From assembly GCF_017562075.2 (NCBI RefSeq), contig NC_054084.1, forward strand, positions 40,702,197 to 40,766,196: a DNA stretch of 64,000 nucleotides, read 5' to 3'. The position numbers were made by a program, and so were the translations under genes. Shown here one piece after another: positions 45,601 through 55,289 of the stretch (positions are counted from its first letter, which is position 1; every line of letters begins with the position of its first letter). This DNA comes from Anopheles merus. Its lineage: Eukaryota; Arthropoda; Insecta; Diptera; Culicidae. Below the pieces are notes generated by a model. The model was not told where the DNA came from, did not search any database, and saw only the letters and a list, made by a program, of their open reading frames with translations.

Positions 45601-46379
45601 CGTGCTCAGTATTAATCATGTCAATTCCCTCAAGAAAGAGTCCGAGACGGCGGCACCGGGCGAGAAGCCGCAGTTTATCGGCGTACGGGAGCAGCGCGTC
45701 ACCCACATACTGATCTTCCTCATGATCGGATGCTCGGTGCTGCTGACCCCGTTGCTGTCCCACATTCCCATGCCGGTGCTGTACGGTGTGTTTCTGTACA
45801 TGGGTGTGTCGGCCCTCAAGGGGCTACAGTTCTTCGATCGGCTGCTGATCATGCTGATGCCTGCCAAGTACCAGCCGGACTACATGTTTTTGCGACAGGT
45901 AAAAATGCTCCTTCCCGTGCCATTTAAATTGCACAAAACACAGATATCTAAGATATTCAACCATCTTTCGTTCTCTGTACAAACTTCTCGTTCCTGCGCA
46001 GGTCCCCATTCGGCGGGTGCATCTGTTCACCATGATACAGCTGGCCTGCTTTGCCGTGCTGTGGCTGATCAAATCGTTCTCGATCACCTCGATCCTCTTC
46101 CCGCTGATGCTGGTGGTGATGATTGGCGTGCGCAAGTCGCTCGACTACATCTTTACCAAGCGCGAGCTCAAGATACTGGACGACATCATGCCCGAGATGA
46201 CGAAGCGGGCCCGGGCGGACGATCTGCACCAGCTCGAGGACGGCGAGGTGGGAATTTACAGACGGCTGGTTGGGTGCTGTATCGGCGCCAAGCCGAAACA
46301 GCAGCCAGTCACCACGATCAGCGTTACCAAAGTGGCCGAACAGACGAACAAATCCAACAGCACTAACCCCAATAGCTAA
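33620..46379 (+). CDS. Ndae1: SLC4-family sodium-driven anion/bicarbonate transporter (NDAE1 type), core gene model
   Basis: This is a plasma-membrane transporter of the Na+-coupled bicarbonate branch of SLC4, regulating cell pH. Core exons: 33620-33654, 36360-36454, 37291-37434, 38452-38940, 39279-39464, 43646-43886, 43972-44935, 45014-45519, 45586-45898 and 46002-46247, all phase-compatible, 1073 codons before the variable tail. Reading on past 46247 gives a stop at 46377-46379 and 1116 residues. The cytoplasmic N-terminal domain includes HTVFVGVHIPG followed by an Arg/His-rich run, VQFILGGE, and the LLGPPGSHGSFHEIGRAMA block. The membrane domain starts near DGLSMQCVASWIFLYFACLS, followed by many hydrophobic helices. 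NGT in TLNGTLTGADC is a likely glycosylated outer-loop site with conserved-type cysteines. The start codon context is TTACAATG. Alternative first exons, optional exons and tails are listed separately. Transported ions are inferred from the family. Confidence 0.93.
33655..36359 (+). other. Intron of the NDAE1-type gene
   Basis: The 2.7-kb intron runs from AAAG/GTAGCA to TTTTTTGCAG/A. The donor is weaker than that of the distal first exon (GTAAGT). No coding exon is evident inside it; short frames near 34.6 and 35.2 kb lack domain support. Confidence 0.6.
40638..40787 (+). CDS. Ndae1: Candidate cassette exon of the NDAE1-type gene (Gly/Ser/Ala-rich)
   Basis: After a pyrimidine-rich tract and TAG acceptor, 150 bases stay open in the frame set by the preceding exon (phase 1 in, phase 1 out). 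They encode a low-complexity segment rich in Ser, Gly, Ala and Thr, including SHSGGGGDSAAGASN. Because its length is a multiple of three with symmetrical phase it can be included or skipped without changing frame. The donor AGAG/GTTTTT is weak, so inclusion may be rare or the exon may be wrong. Confidence 0.45.
42013..42156 (+). CDS. Ndae1: Candidate cassette exon of the NDAE1-type gene (Asn/Ser/Gly-rich)
   Basis: A CTCTTCCAG acceptor and a good GTAAAT donor bound 144 open bases with phase 1 at both ends, matching the neighbouring exons. The peptide is low-complexity, rich in Asn, Ser, Gly and Pro (for example NSPPNSSSATSNGSN), and would lengthen the linker between the cytoplasmic N-terminal domain and the membrane-proximal part. 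It can be skipped in frame. Better supported than the exon at 40638 because both splice sites are good. Confidence 0.6.
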
Positions 46380-47817
46380 TGACTTCCCTCTTTATGTACT
46401 CCCCTTCCCCCTCACTACTTCCCCGCTCGCTCGATTCCTTGTAAAGTTCCGTTCGAATTGTGTAGTGTATCCGTTTATTGTCGTCCAACGGTTTCGAACC
46501 TGCACGGGATCGCATAATAGGTCCTTAGTCCGGCTCTTACGGCTAGTATTTTACTCCTCTTAGTGCAATCTTTGCTATTTCTTTGCTATATTAACTGGAG
46601 CCATCGCTCTAGAATGCTTCCATTCCATTAGCTAATTTTTTTTTTTGCTAAATTATCGTTTAAAGTTAGTGAACCTATGCACCTATGCACCTTTTTTTAA
46701 GCGTAAATTTCTTTCACACCACCACGATACGATGTTACTGTCCGGTTGCTTTAGTTTAGTGCGTTAAGCCTTTGTTTACTATCAGCTACCGGTTCATTTC
46801 TGTTTTGAAAAGTTACATCCATTTTAGTGCTACGTAGCAACACAAATAATTAATTTTATAACAATAATATTTACCACGAAAAATAAAACAACAAAACTCG
46901 TACACAAAAACAACCACACAAACATACGACACAGGTCTTAAAAGGAAAGAATCCTTTAGCTAAATGCACCATGTTTTAGTTTTAGTTAAAGTCGTAAATG
47001 CTGTTTCATAACTAGCTAATGTTGCAACCGTAGACTAATTTAATATGTTTTGTTCGGAGCGTAATCGTTTTTAAACTAATTTTGGCGTTCGTTTTGTGCA
47101 GTAGTTGTACAGCAGAAGCAGATAGCATAACTGACCAGAGATAAATAAATTTACAACAACACGAAACTCAACCACAGAAACAACACTTTCAAACAATTCA
47201 TTAAAACATGTTATTTCCTTTTTTGTAATTGAGCTACATAAACACACGTGCAGTTACTTAAAACACAACCGATGGTACAACGAAATGCTACATTTGGATG
47301 GTAGATATCTCCGACTTCGGGTATCATGGATTAGAGTAAAAAATAAGAAAATAATAGAAAAAAGAAGTTTTTTTAAACTTTATATTTGTTGGAGTCATAA
47401 AAACATAATTTCTAAAACTATTGAACAAAAACATTATAAGCGGAGGTTTATAGTAACTGCATGTAGCTATGTATATCGTTATTATCATTTCATAATTGAT
47501 ATCGAAATAACAATCCCTCTTCCATCTTTATCCGAAACATCAGACCCACTTTACAACACATGTTACAAATTGATGTATTTTTTAAAAAGTGACAAAAAAC
47601 GATAATGCTTTCGATGTTTAGTTTGAAGATCAACTTACAGTATAAACTGTAAAACTTCGGGTAAATTACAGTAGCTTTCTTTATAATTATATTTTTGTTT
47701 GTTTCAATTGTCACAGTATGTCAGCACCCAAAACCACCACTCTTGCTTTACTCATTATAATTTACTCTACACTTCTTTCACCTTTTCAAACATTTCAATT
47801 TACTCTCTCCTCGACAG
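46380..47817 (+). other. 3' UTR of the short NDAE1 isoform and downstream intron
   Basis: After the stop at 46377-46379 there are AATAAA signals at 46882-46887 and 47144-47149, consistent with termination of a transcript that reads past the 46247 donor. If that donor (GAG/GTGGGA) is used instead, this DNA is intronic. It is AT-rich and otherwise empty. Confidence 0.55.
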
Positions 47818-47874
47818 GAAAACCTAAATCTACTAACAGCACAGCGAACACAAATCATCGTTACTAACCACTAA
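47818..47874 (+). CDS. Ndae1: Candidate alternative terminal exon of the NDAE1-type gene
   Basis: A strong pyrimidine tract (about 47.77-47.81 kb) ends in CGACAG, followed by 18 open codons in phase 0, ENLNLLTAQRTQIIVTNH, and TAA. It could join the phase-0 donor at 46247. The short peptide has no recognised motif, so support is only from splice signals and phase; it could be a chance acceptor. Confidence 0.3.
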   Translation, partial: ENLNLLTAQRTQIIVTNH

Positions 47875-48226
47875 ACCACTTTGTGGATTGCTCCTTTATC
47901 TATTTGTTTGAAAATTACTTACCTTCTCTGCATGCGCCTTTCAAAGCCTTGATACTAAAAGATACCAAACGATGCACGAGCACGCATTACGAACGCAGGA
48001 AAATCCTTTTAATTTCACAAACACTCTCTCCACCATCACCCCGACGACAAAAGACGACGCTAACAAAAAACTGGACGCGCTCCTTTCCACACGCTTTGCC
48101 ACCAAACATCGACCACTGACAGCATTCCTTCAACTAACCGCGCGGGTCACGGCCAGTGGATATTTGAAGCATCCACCTGTTTTCTCGTTGCACCTTTTTA
48201 CGTCACTCCCACCCATTCCCAAACAG

Positions 48227-48408
48227 GACTCTGGACAGCATTCGGCGGACAATCTGCAGCTACCGCTGGAAAATGGCACCGTGAACGAGAAAGGCAAGAT
48301 CAACATATCGGAAGAGGTCAACCGGACGACCATCTGGAAGCAGGTCAACAACTGCAATGTGCTCTTCACCAAGAAACAAACCCCCGTAAAACATTCGCAA
48401 CAGCAATT
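48227..48408 (+). CDS. Ndae1: Alternative 3' coding exon of the NDAE1-type gene (long tail, part 1)
   Basis: A pyrimidine-rich CCCAAACAG acceptor is followed by 182 open bases in phase 0, compatible with the donor at 46247. The peptide begins DSGQHSADNLQLPLENGTVN and includes KINISEEVNRTTIWKQV, charged and cytoplasmic in character. It ends at the good donor ATT/GTAAGT (phase 2); the same TAA inside the donor would stop an unspliced transcript. It splices in frame to the exon at 49581. Confidence 0.7.
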
Positions 48409-49580
48409 GTAAGTGAAAGGGTGTCAGTGGGAAAACGATGGTAATTAACTGTTCTAACTAGAGATAAATAACTCTGATCTTGATTCATGATTCTGAAACA
48501 TCTATGAAATGAATAAATTAATATGAATATCAAAGTTTGATATTCATAAGATTTAAAAAATGCATGAATCTCTGCGGATTTATGAATCTCTAAAAATTCA
48601 TGAATCTTTAAAGGTTCCTGATTCATACGGTATTCAATAATATGATAATATTGTTGAATTTCAGTAGATTTATAAATCTAAAATCATTTATAAAGCTTTC
48701 TGTTTGTCATAATTACCCTGTAGCCTCGATAAAACATAAATCTCTAAAGATGCTTGAACCTCTTGTAGATATGGGTAGCACTGATCCAGATGCATGATTC
48801 TGAATGAATCTTTAACACTCTGGGTGCTGCGGCGATCGATTTCGATCGACTCTCAGCAGAAAGTTTCGCAGCGGAACGAAAGAGAGCGAACATAATGCAG
48901 AAGCGGCATCGTCTCTAGTGATTGGAAAAATGAAGTTTTCTGGAATCGATTCCTGATGGTACATTCGGAATCAGTTTCTGGAATCGATTTCGGAATAGGT
49001 TCTAGAATCGATATCGGCTCCGGAATCGGTTTTAGAATTGGTTCCGGAATCGAAATCGGTTCCGGAATCGAAATCGGTTCCAGAATCGAAATCGGCTCTG
49101 GAATTGGAATCGGCTCTGGAATTGGAATCGGCTCTGGAATTAGAATTGGCCCCGAAATCAGAATCGGTTTCGTAATGGAGTCGGTTTCGGCATCTCCATA
49201 AAAATTAGCATTTGTATGCAATGATACTACGTATTGATAACCGCTATCAAAATTTACTTGTAAACGATCCATGGATCGCATGGAGATTCCCGGGCAGATT
49301 TCGTTTCTGAAACTTATTTCCATTCAAGAACTGATTCTCATTCTGGAGCTCATTCCATTTCTGAAGTCAATCCTGATTCCGTTATCGGGGCAAATTGATA
49401 TTCCAGGAGACAACTCCGAAATCAGTTGCGGATTCATGTGAATCTGAAAAGTTTCATAAATCTTTTGATATACGATTCGAGATTCGAATCACTCGTCACT
49501 AAAGATTAACATAATTAAATCAGAAAAAATCATGAAGCACTAACCTTAACTACTCTACATCTTTCTCTCACTCATTGCAG
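48409..49580 (+). other. Intron of the NDAE1 long tail, filled with GAATC-type repeats
   Basis: Most of this 1.17-kb intron from about 48.47 to 49.49 kb is made of degenerate direct and inverted copies of ATGAATC, GATTCATGA and GGAATCG words. The tandem array at 48.95-49.19 kb is listed separately. It looks like an old, decayed repeat insertion, possibly with weakly similar ends, but I cannot define borders or a target duplication. Confidence 0.5.
48950..49195. repeat. 18-bp minisatellite (GGAATCG/GGTTCC type)
   Basis: About a dozen degenerate tandem copies of an 18-bp unit close to GGAATCGAAATCGGTTCC occur here. Because 18 is a multiple of three, both strands stay open and give six-residue repeats (Gly-Ser-Gly-Ile type on plus, Pro-Glu-Pro-Ile type on minus). 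These frames have no splice or start support and are treated as artefacts of the repeat. Confidence 0.85.
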
Positions 49581-49689
49581 GTCGAAATTGAGTGAAACTG
49601 AAAAAAGACTGTCCACCATGCGGGAGGAAGATGAGGTGGCGGATGAACCGAGTCGTCAATTAAGTCACCAGAAGAGGACACAGGTCTAA
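49581..49689 (+). CDS. Ndae1: Alternative 3' terminal exon of the NDAE1-type gene (long tail, part 2, ends TQV)
   Basis: After CTCATTGCAG the exon completes the Leu codon from 48408 and encodes SKLSETEKRLSTMREEDEVA and a basic end, QLSHQKRTQV, then TAA. The acidic/basic charged tail resembles cytoplasmic tails of bicarbonate transporters. The last residues T-Q-V fit a class I PDZ-binding motif. The ACACAG/GTCTAA at the stop could also act as a weak donor leading to the exon at 51327 in phase 0. Confidence 0.7.
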
Positions 49690-51326
49690 CGATTTTTCGC
49701 ACGTTTCGCTGGCTCATGTGTCTGTGCTTGGTCTGTCTGTGTGTCTATCTGTATGTGTGCGTTTAGTACCTAAATTTTAAGTTCAGCGCCATTATCCATT
49801 GCATTCAAGAGCATCCTTGTGTTAGAAGTCCCGGCTTTAGCAAAGTATACCAACACAAGATACTAACAAACTACTCCATTCCTTTTAAGTGAAGACGCTA
49901 GAAAGAGAGAGAGCGAGATGAAGAAAAGAAGTTCACTACAAACACAGATCGTTTAGAGCACCTTCACGGATATCCACATAAACACAGCACATACACACCA
50001 ACACAGGCCGCTGAAACCTGGCGATCAATATTAACATCCGACCACCTCGTTACACCCTCTAAGTATTAAAATCAGTCCGACTTTGTGGAAATTGTACGTA
50101 ACTGCATCCCGTGGATGGTTTTCGTGAATTATTAATGTGAAATTAGCAACAGTTTGGATTCGATTGAAATATTCTTGCAATAGATCAGCGCAGTTTTGGA
50201 TGAAAATGGATGGCTTTCAAGTAGGCAATACACTAGAGCGTGCTGATTTAGTTGCTAGTAGTGCATTTTAAACAAACAAATAGCGAAGGCTTGCATAAAT
50301 AAGGCTACCATTTTACAGGGTTTCCCACGATTTATTGGTTGGTTCTCATCAATTTTTTATGGGCTCCCATATTTTTTTGGTGCGTTTCCATGATTTTTTG
50401 GCCGATTCCCAGATTTTTTTGGTCCAATTGTATTGATATCCAACCGGAAAATATCAATAAATTATGGGAACGAACCAAAAATCTATGGGATACGATCAAA
50501 AAATCCTGGGAACACACCAAAAAATCATAGGAACTGACCAATGAATCGTGGGTAACCCTGTAATTCACATTGTTTCATTGCATATTTACATTGCATTGTA
50601 ATAAAAATGGGAATTTCAATATTTCGTTCCATTTGCACTGCATAACAAGATGTTAATCAGTTGTACAATTTAAACGTTTAATGCACATCACTGTACTTCC
50701 GACTCTGACGATCACCATTACACTGTTTTTCGAGTCATTTTCCAATGTTAGCTACATTATTCAACAAAAAATACATATTTTTAAACAGCATAGATATCAC
50801 AAATGTGTAACTGCTGTTGAAAAATATCCCGCGAGCGTTGAATAATTATGTTTACATTGGAAACTGACCTCCAGAGACCTGTGTAAGACATGCACCCTTT
50901 GTTGATAGATATTTTATTCAAAATTATGTTAAATGTTTCATAGAAGGAAATAATTTAAATCCATTTTTACCATTACTTCATTGTTGAAAACCTACCTAAA
51001 CGTAAAATAGTATTGTGCTTCATAGTTTAGCACACACTTAGAGCGTAGTGTGGAAACCAATTTCGTCCCTTTTTCGTACACTGTGACGTCCAGTAAAACA
51101 AAATAGAGAAAAAAAATGCAAATCATTCAACTACCATAGTAACCCACCCGATTGCTACCATTACGTATTATTATTAACACTATTAGTATTAGCGCTAGGT
51201 TCGTGTAAAACCCTTTGCGCGTTACTCATTGTTCGCTCGTTACCACGTGTCCAGCCATTACACTACACGCGTTGTTTGTAACTCTAAAATCGGCCTACCC
51301 CAAAAACAAATCAATAATTATTACAG
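49690..51326 (+). other. 3' UTR or intron between NDAE1 terminal exons
   Basis: No coding sequence is evident here. It contains the TA-flanked inverted-repeat element at 50316-50560. It is a 3' UTR for the tail ending at 49689 and intron for the tail ending at 51503. Confidence 0.5.
50316..50560. mobile_element. TA-flanked foldback MITE built of 21-bp units (245 bp)
   Basis: The left end reads CAGGGTTTCCCACGATTTAT; the right end reverse-complemented reads CAGGGTTACCCACGATTCAT, with about 26 of the first 30 bases identical. TA flanks both ends (50314-50315 and 50561-50562), as in Tc1/mariner-type MITEs. Each arm consists of about four to five degenerate units near CCANNATTTTTTGGTNNGTTC, 21 bp long, in opposite orientation in the two arms. 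There is no coding capacity. Confidence 0.8.
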
Positions 51327-51503
51327 AAAATGAAGCGCGAGTTTTGGATGAACTCCCGGTCGGGTAGCAGCAATGGTCGTGCCAATAGCAATAATAGCGC
51401 CAGCAGTACCACCGCCGCCGCCGGAGGAAAGATCGTTTGCGCCGAGGAGTCTGCTGCGCAAAGCCGCGGAAGCAACAAGAGTGCTTCCGAGACGCAGGTG
51501 TAA
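51327..51503 (+). CDS. Ndae1: Alternative 3' terminal exon of the NDAE1-type gene (Ser/Asn-rich, ends ETQV)
   Basis: An ATTATTACAG acceptor is followed in phase 0 by 58 codons beginning KMKREFWMNSRSGSSNGRAN, then a Ser/Thr/Ala-rich stretch, and ending GSNKSASETQV, TAA at 51501-51503. It could be reached from the phase-0 donor at 46247 or from a weak donor at 49683/49684. The final ETQV is a class I PDZ-binding motif like the C-termini of several vertebrate bicarbonate cotransporters. Choice of donor is not certain. Confidence 0.6.
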   Translation, partial: KMKREFWMNSRSGSSNGRANSNNSASSTTAAAGGKIVCAEESAAQSRGSNKSASETQV

Positions 51504-51565
51504 AATGGGATGTTTTAAAAGCCACGTTATAGGTATTGTTGGGGTTTTTTGTAGTATCAAATGGA

Positions 51566-51599
<34 letters not shown>

Positions 51600-52200
51600 A
51601 AGAGAGAGGAATAAAAAGAGAGAAATAGATAAAAAGCACCATGGATCCTTTTACAGATCGATTAGACAAATTTGTACGAGATTACAGGAAAGGAAGTTGA
51701 GAAGTGTGCTTTAGGCGGCATGCAGGTGAGATCTTCGGTACATACCGCAGGAGTTCCAGAGTTTCTGGCGAATAATAGCCGACTAGACAATTTATCTACC
51801 CTCCTAAACATGTATTCTTTGCAGGATACACTTTTTAAATACACAAATTTACAACCCAAAAGACTATAGCAAAAGGACGAAAGAGAGAGAGAGGGAAAGA
51901 GAGAAAGCATGAGAGGTTGAGGTAGAGAGAAAAAGTGGGTGAGCGAATCGAACAGGAAGAGTCAATCAACCCCATCAGCATTTGTGAGTGTGAGGTTTAG
52001 CATTTTTCTAGAACGTAAGGCACATTCTATAATACAAACAAAAGAAACCCGGCTTTTCTGACCCACCCCTACTTTCTGTCTAGGACAATTTGCAAAACCA
52101 TGTAAAACTAAAATTCCAATGGATAAATCAATATCACACTGGTAATAAAAATCACACATTTATAATAAGGTTAATAAGGATCGCTTTTTTAATGATTTAT
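51504..52200. other. 3' UTRs of the convergent NDAE1 and EF-G1 genes
   Basis: Non-coding DNA between the two stop codons contains GA-rich tracts at 51.56-51.61 and 51.88-51.93 kb. AATAAA on plus near 51.61 kb could end the transporter transcript. TTTATT near 52.197-52.202 kb is AATAAA on minus and probably ends the EF-G1 transcript. Confidence 0.55.
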
Positions 52201-52333
52201 TTCTCCCCTGTTGCGGGGGAATTCCGTCGTGTACCAAATAATGTCGCCTTAAATAATGTTTAAACTTAACACACTCGAATTATTTACAGATTGATTACTT
52301 CCACGATCTCTCCCCCACATACACACCACATTT

Positions 52334-54681
52334 TTAGTTCTTCTTCTTCTGCTTCTTGTCGACCACCAGGCCCTGCGACACCTGATACTCGTGGCAAAGC
52401 TTTTCCTGCACCTCGGGCATACAGGGCGAGTAGCGGCTGTACTCCATGCTAAATTCACCCTTGCCCTGCGTGCTCGAGCGCAGCTCACCTGCGTACCCGA
52501 ACATGTCGTTTAGCGGCACCTCCGCGTACACGGTAAACCAACCCTCGGCACCCTCCGTACCCGTAATGATACCGTGCCGCTTGTTCAGCTGCCCAATCAC
52601 CGTGCCCTGGAACTCTTCCGGTGCCGTCACCTCCACCATCATGATCGGTTCCAGTATCTGCCAGCTACCGTTTTCGAACACACTCTTGATGGCGCCTTGG
52701 GCCGCCAGCATGAACGCAAGTTCGCTCGAGTCTACGATGTGGTGGGCACCGTCCTGTAGGCGGAACTTAATGCCGGACAGCTTGTGGCCCGATAGGAGAC
52801 CCTTTTCCGCCATCTGGCGGAATCCTTTCTCGATACCGGGGATGAACTGTTTCGGCACATTCGTGCCCATCGTTTCGTCCACGAACTCGATCGTGGTGTT
52901 TTGGTGCGGTGGCAGCGGTTCCAGTATTCCCGAAACGCGCGCATACTGTCCTTGCCCGCCGGACTGCTTCTTGTGCAGATAGTCAAACTCGCACGGTCCG
53001 ATGAGCGTTTCGCGGAACGCTACCTTGGGCTTGCCGAGCGTTACCGGACAGTTGTACTCGCGCTCCATGCGCTGGGCGTAGATTTCGAGATGCAGCTCAC
53101 CCATACCCGAGACGAGCGTTTCCTTTACGTCCGCGTCGTACTCAAAGTGGAACGTTGGATCTTCCTTGGTGAAGCGCGCGATCGCTTTGGCGAAGTTGTC
53201 ACGATCCTTCGAGTTGGTCGGTTTGATTGCCATCGACACGACCGGATCGGGTACGAAAATCGATTCCATCGACAGTTCCAGCTTCGGATTGGTCACGAAC
53301 GTATCACCCGATGCACAGTCGACACCGAACAGTGCGAAAATGTCCCCAGCGTACACCTCGTTCACGTCCTCCATTTGGTTGGAGTGTAGCCGGACCAGCC
53401 GCGCCAGGCGAATCTTTTTGCCCGACCGTGTGTTGAAAATGTTGTCGCCCTTGCGCAGCACGCCCTGGTAGCAGCGCAGATAGGTCAGCTGACCGAACCG
53501 GCCAGCCTCCAGCTTGAACGCTAACCCAACGAACGGATCCTTTCCATCGCGAGCCGGATTCAGCGGCACCTTCTGCGGTTCTTCGTCCTTCTTCTCGACC
53601 AGCGCCACATTCTCGACCTCTCCCGGGTGGGGCAGATAGTCCAGCACCGCATCCAGCAGCGGCTGGACGCCTTTATTCTTCAGCGCCGTACCGACGAGCA
53701 CCGGCGTAAAGGCACGCTTCAGCGTCGATCGTCGAATCGCACCCATGATGTCGTCCACCGTCGCCTCCCGCTCTTCCAGGAACAGTTCGCCAATCTTTTC
53801 ATCCACGTTCGATAAATGTTCGATCAGTTCCTGCCTCCGTTCCGCGCTCTCCGTTCGCATATCGGCCGGAATTTCATCCTCCCGTATTTTCAGCCCGTAC
53901 GGTTCCTCGAAGTACAGTGCACGCTGTTTGACGAGATCGATCACACCCTTGCAGTTACTTTCCACCCCAATCGGCAACTGCACGAACGCTGCGTTGTGGT
54001 TCAGCTTGGAGCGCATCTGGCCCAGCACCCGGTACGGATTGGCCCCGGACCGGTCGAGCTTGTTGATGAACGCCAAGCACGGCACATTGTAGCGCTTCAT
54101 CTGCCGGTTCACGGTGAGCGTTTGGCTCTGGACACCGCCGACACTGCACAGCACCAGCACAGCCCCGTCCAGCACGCGCAGGGCACGCTCCACCTCGACC
54201 GTAAAGTCGACGTGCCCGGGCGTATCGATGATGTTGATGTTGTGATCCTTCCAGATCGTGTACGTTGCAGCCGACTGGATCGTGATGCCGCGCTGCCGCT
54301 CCAGCTCCATCGAGTCCATCGTAGCGCCCACATTGTCTTTGCCCTTCACCTCGTGCATCTCCTTGATGCGCCCGGTGTAGAACAGGATGCGCTCGGTCAG
54401 CGTCGTCTTGCCGCTGTCGATGTGTGCCGAGATGCCGATGTTGCGAATCTTTTCCAGCTGCTTGTGCTCCGCAAACGTTGCATGGCTGGAGAATGATTTC
54501 ACGTTCTGCGCGCCGGGCACAACGGGGACGAGACGGAATGGAAATTATATAATCTCGCAATGGAAATTGTGAACCCACCCTACCCTTTCAATGATGAAAA
54601 ATGAGACAGGAAACATACCTCCAGAAACGATTTAGCGGCAGCTAGCGAGCAGCGCGAACGTATCAAATTGCTGATAGTCAT
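52334..54681 (-). CDS. GFM1: Mitochondrial elongation factor G1 (mtEF-G1)
   Basis: This GTPase drives tRNA-mRNA translocation on mitochondrial ribosomes. Two coding exons: 54619-54681 (MTISNLIRSRCSLAAAKSFL and a final E) and 52334-54505, joined in phase 0 through GTATGT and a GCGCAG acceptor, giving 744 residues, close to animal homologues. The N-terminus is Arg/Ser/Ala-rich with no acidic residue for 20 positions, a good mitochondrial presequence. GTPase motifs are intact: AHIDSGKT (48-55), RGIT (93-96), DTPGH (115-119), NKLD (169-172). The rest follows the EF-G domain order, including a GGQGQYARV motif in domain IV, and ends in a Lys-rich tail. The second exon opens upstream with a GTG at 54518-54520, which is intronic and not a start. 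The gene is head to head with the TXNDC17-like gene. Confidence 0.96.
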
Positions 54682-55289
54682 CTTGTCTGGGATTCGATCG
54701 GCAAAGAAAACTTATCGAAAACTGCGCTCGCTTTACGCAATTTGGGATAATACCGGCACCACCTTGCACCAAGGAACAAGACAAAACAACAAACCGCATG
54801 CGACAAACGTCAAAATCACCAGGGGTTGCCCAAATAACAAATCATCACTGTACCTGGCCAAGGTGTATAGATAGCTCAAGATGAGACCATTTCAATTTGC
54901 ACTCATTTAATTTCTCAGTACTATTCTGCTGTTTGTTTTGCGGCTTATTCAGTGGTTAAAATATATTAAAACAACTGAAATAGTAGAAAAATTCCCCAAA
55001 ATTAAAAAAAGAGAAAAATACCAGGCCACACTTCAAACTCCTTGACGGCATTGACAACTCTTCCAGTAACCCTGCAACGAAACGAACAGCCTTCATTCCC
55101 CCATAAAAACAACAGAAAGTGGTTGCCCTTCCCAGCAGTGTGTTACGGTTGCACAACAAAAGGAGTGTTCTCTGTGTATCCTGCGATAGGGATAAACATA
55201 AGCTAAAAAGTGTTAAAAAGTGCCTTCGCATCAATATCCCATTCCGTTTCCCCTAGTGAATGCGTGCTAGTCTTGTGCGGTTTGCAAAG
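54682..55289. promoter_or_regulatory. Shared divergent promoter region of EF-G1 and the TXNDC17-like gene
   Basis: The 608 bp between the two start codons hold both 5' leaders and no gene. There is no TATA box at a convincing position for either gene. Divergent TATA-less promoters are common for housekeeping genes, so shared control is plausible but inferred. Confidence 0.5.

Noticed and set aside
48853..49323. Six-residue-repeat proteins on both strands (Pro-Glu-Pro-Ile and Gly-Ser-Gly-Ile types)
   Set aside because: They follow from an 18-bp minisatellite that keeps all frames open. They lie in an intron and have no start or splice evidence.
52901..53389. 162-codon open frame on plus, antisense to EF-G1
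   Set aside because: It mirrors the GC-biased codon use of the EF-G1 exon on the other strand and shows no domain, start context or splice support. The same applies to the frames at 53816-54496 plus and 53955-54578 minus.
54506..54520. GTG-initiated start of EF-G1 at 54518-54520
   Set aside because: The segment lies in the intron: a CAG acceptor at 54506-54508 and an upstream exon with ATG, mitochondrial presequence and matching phase give a better start.
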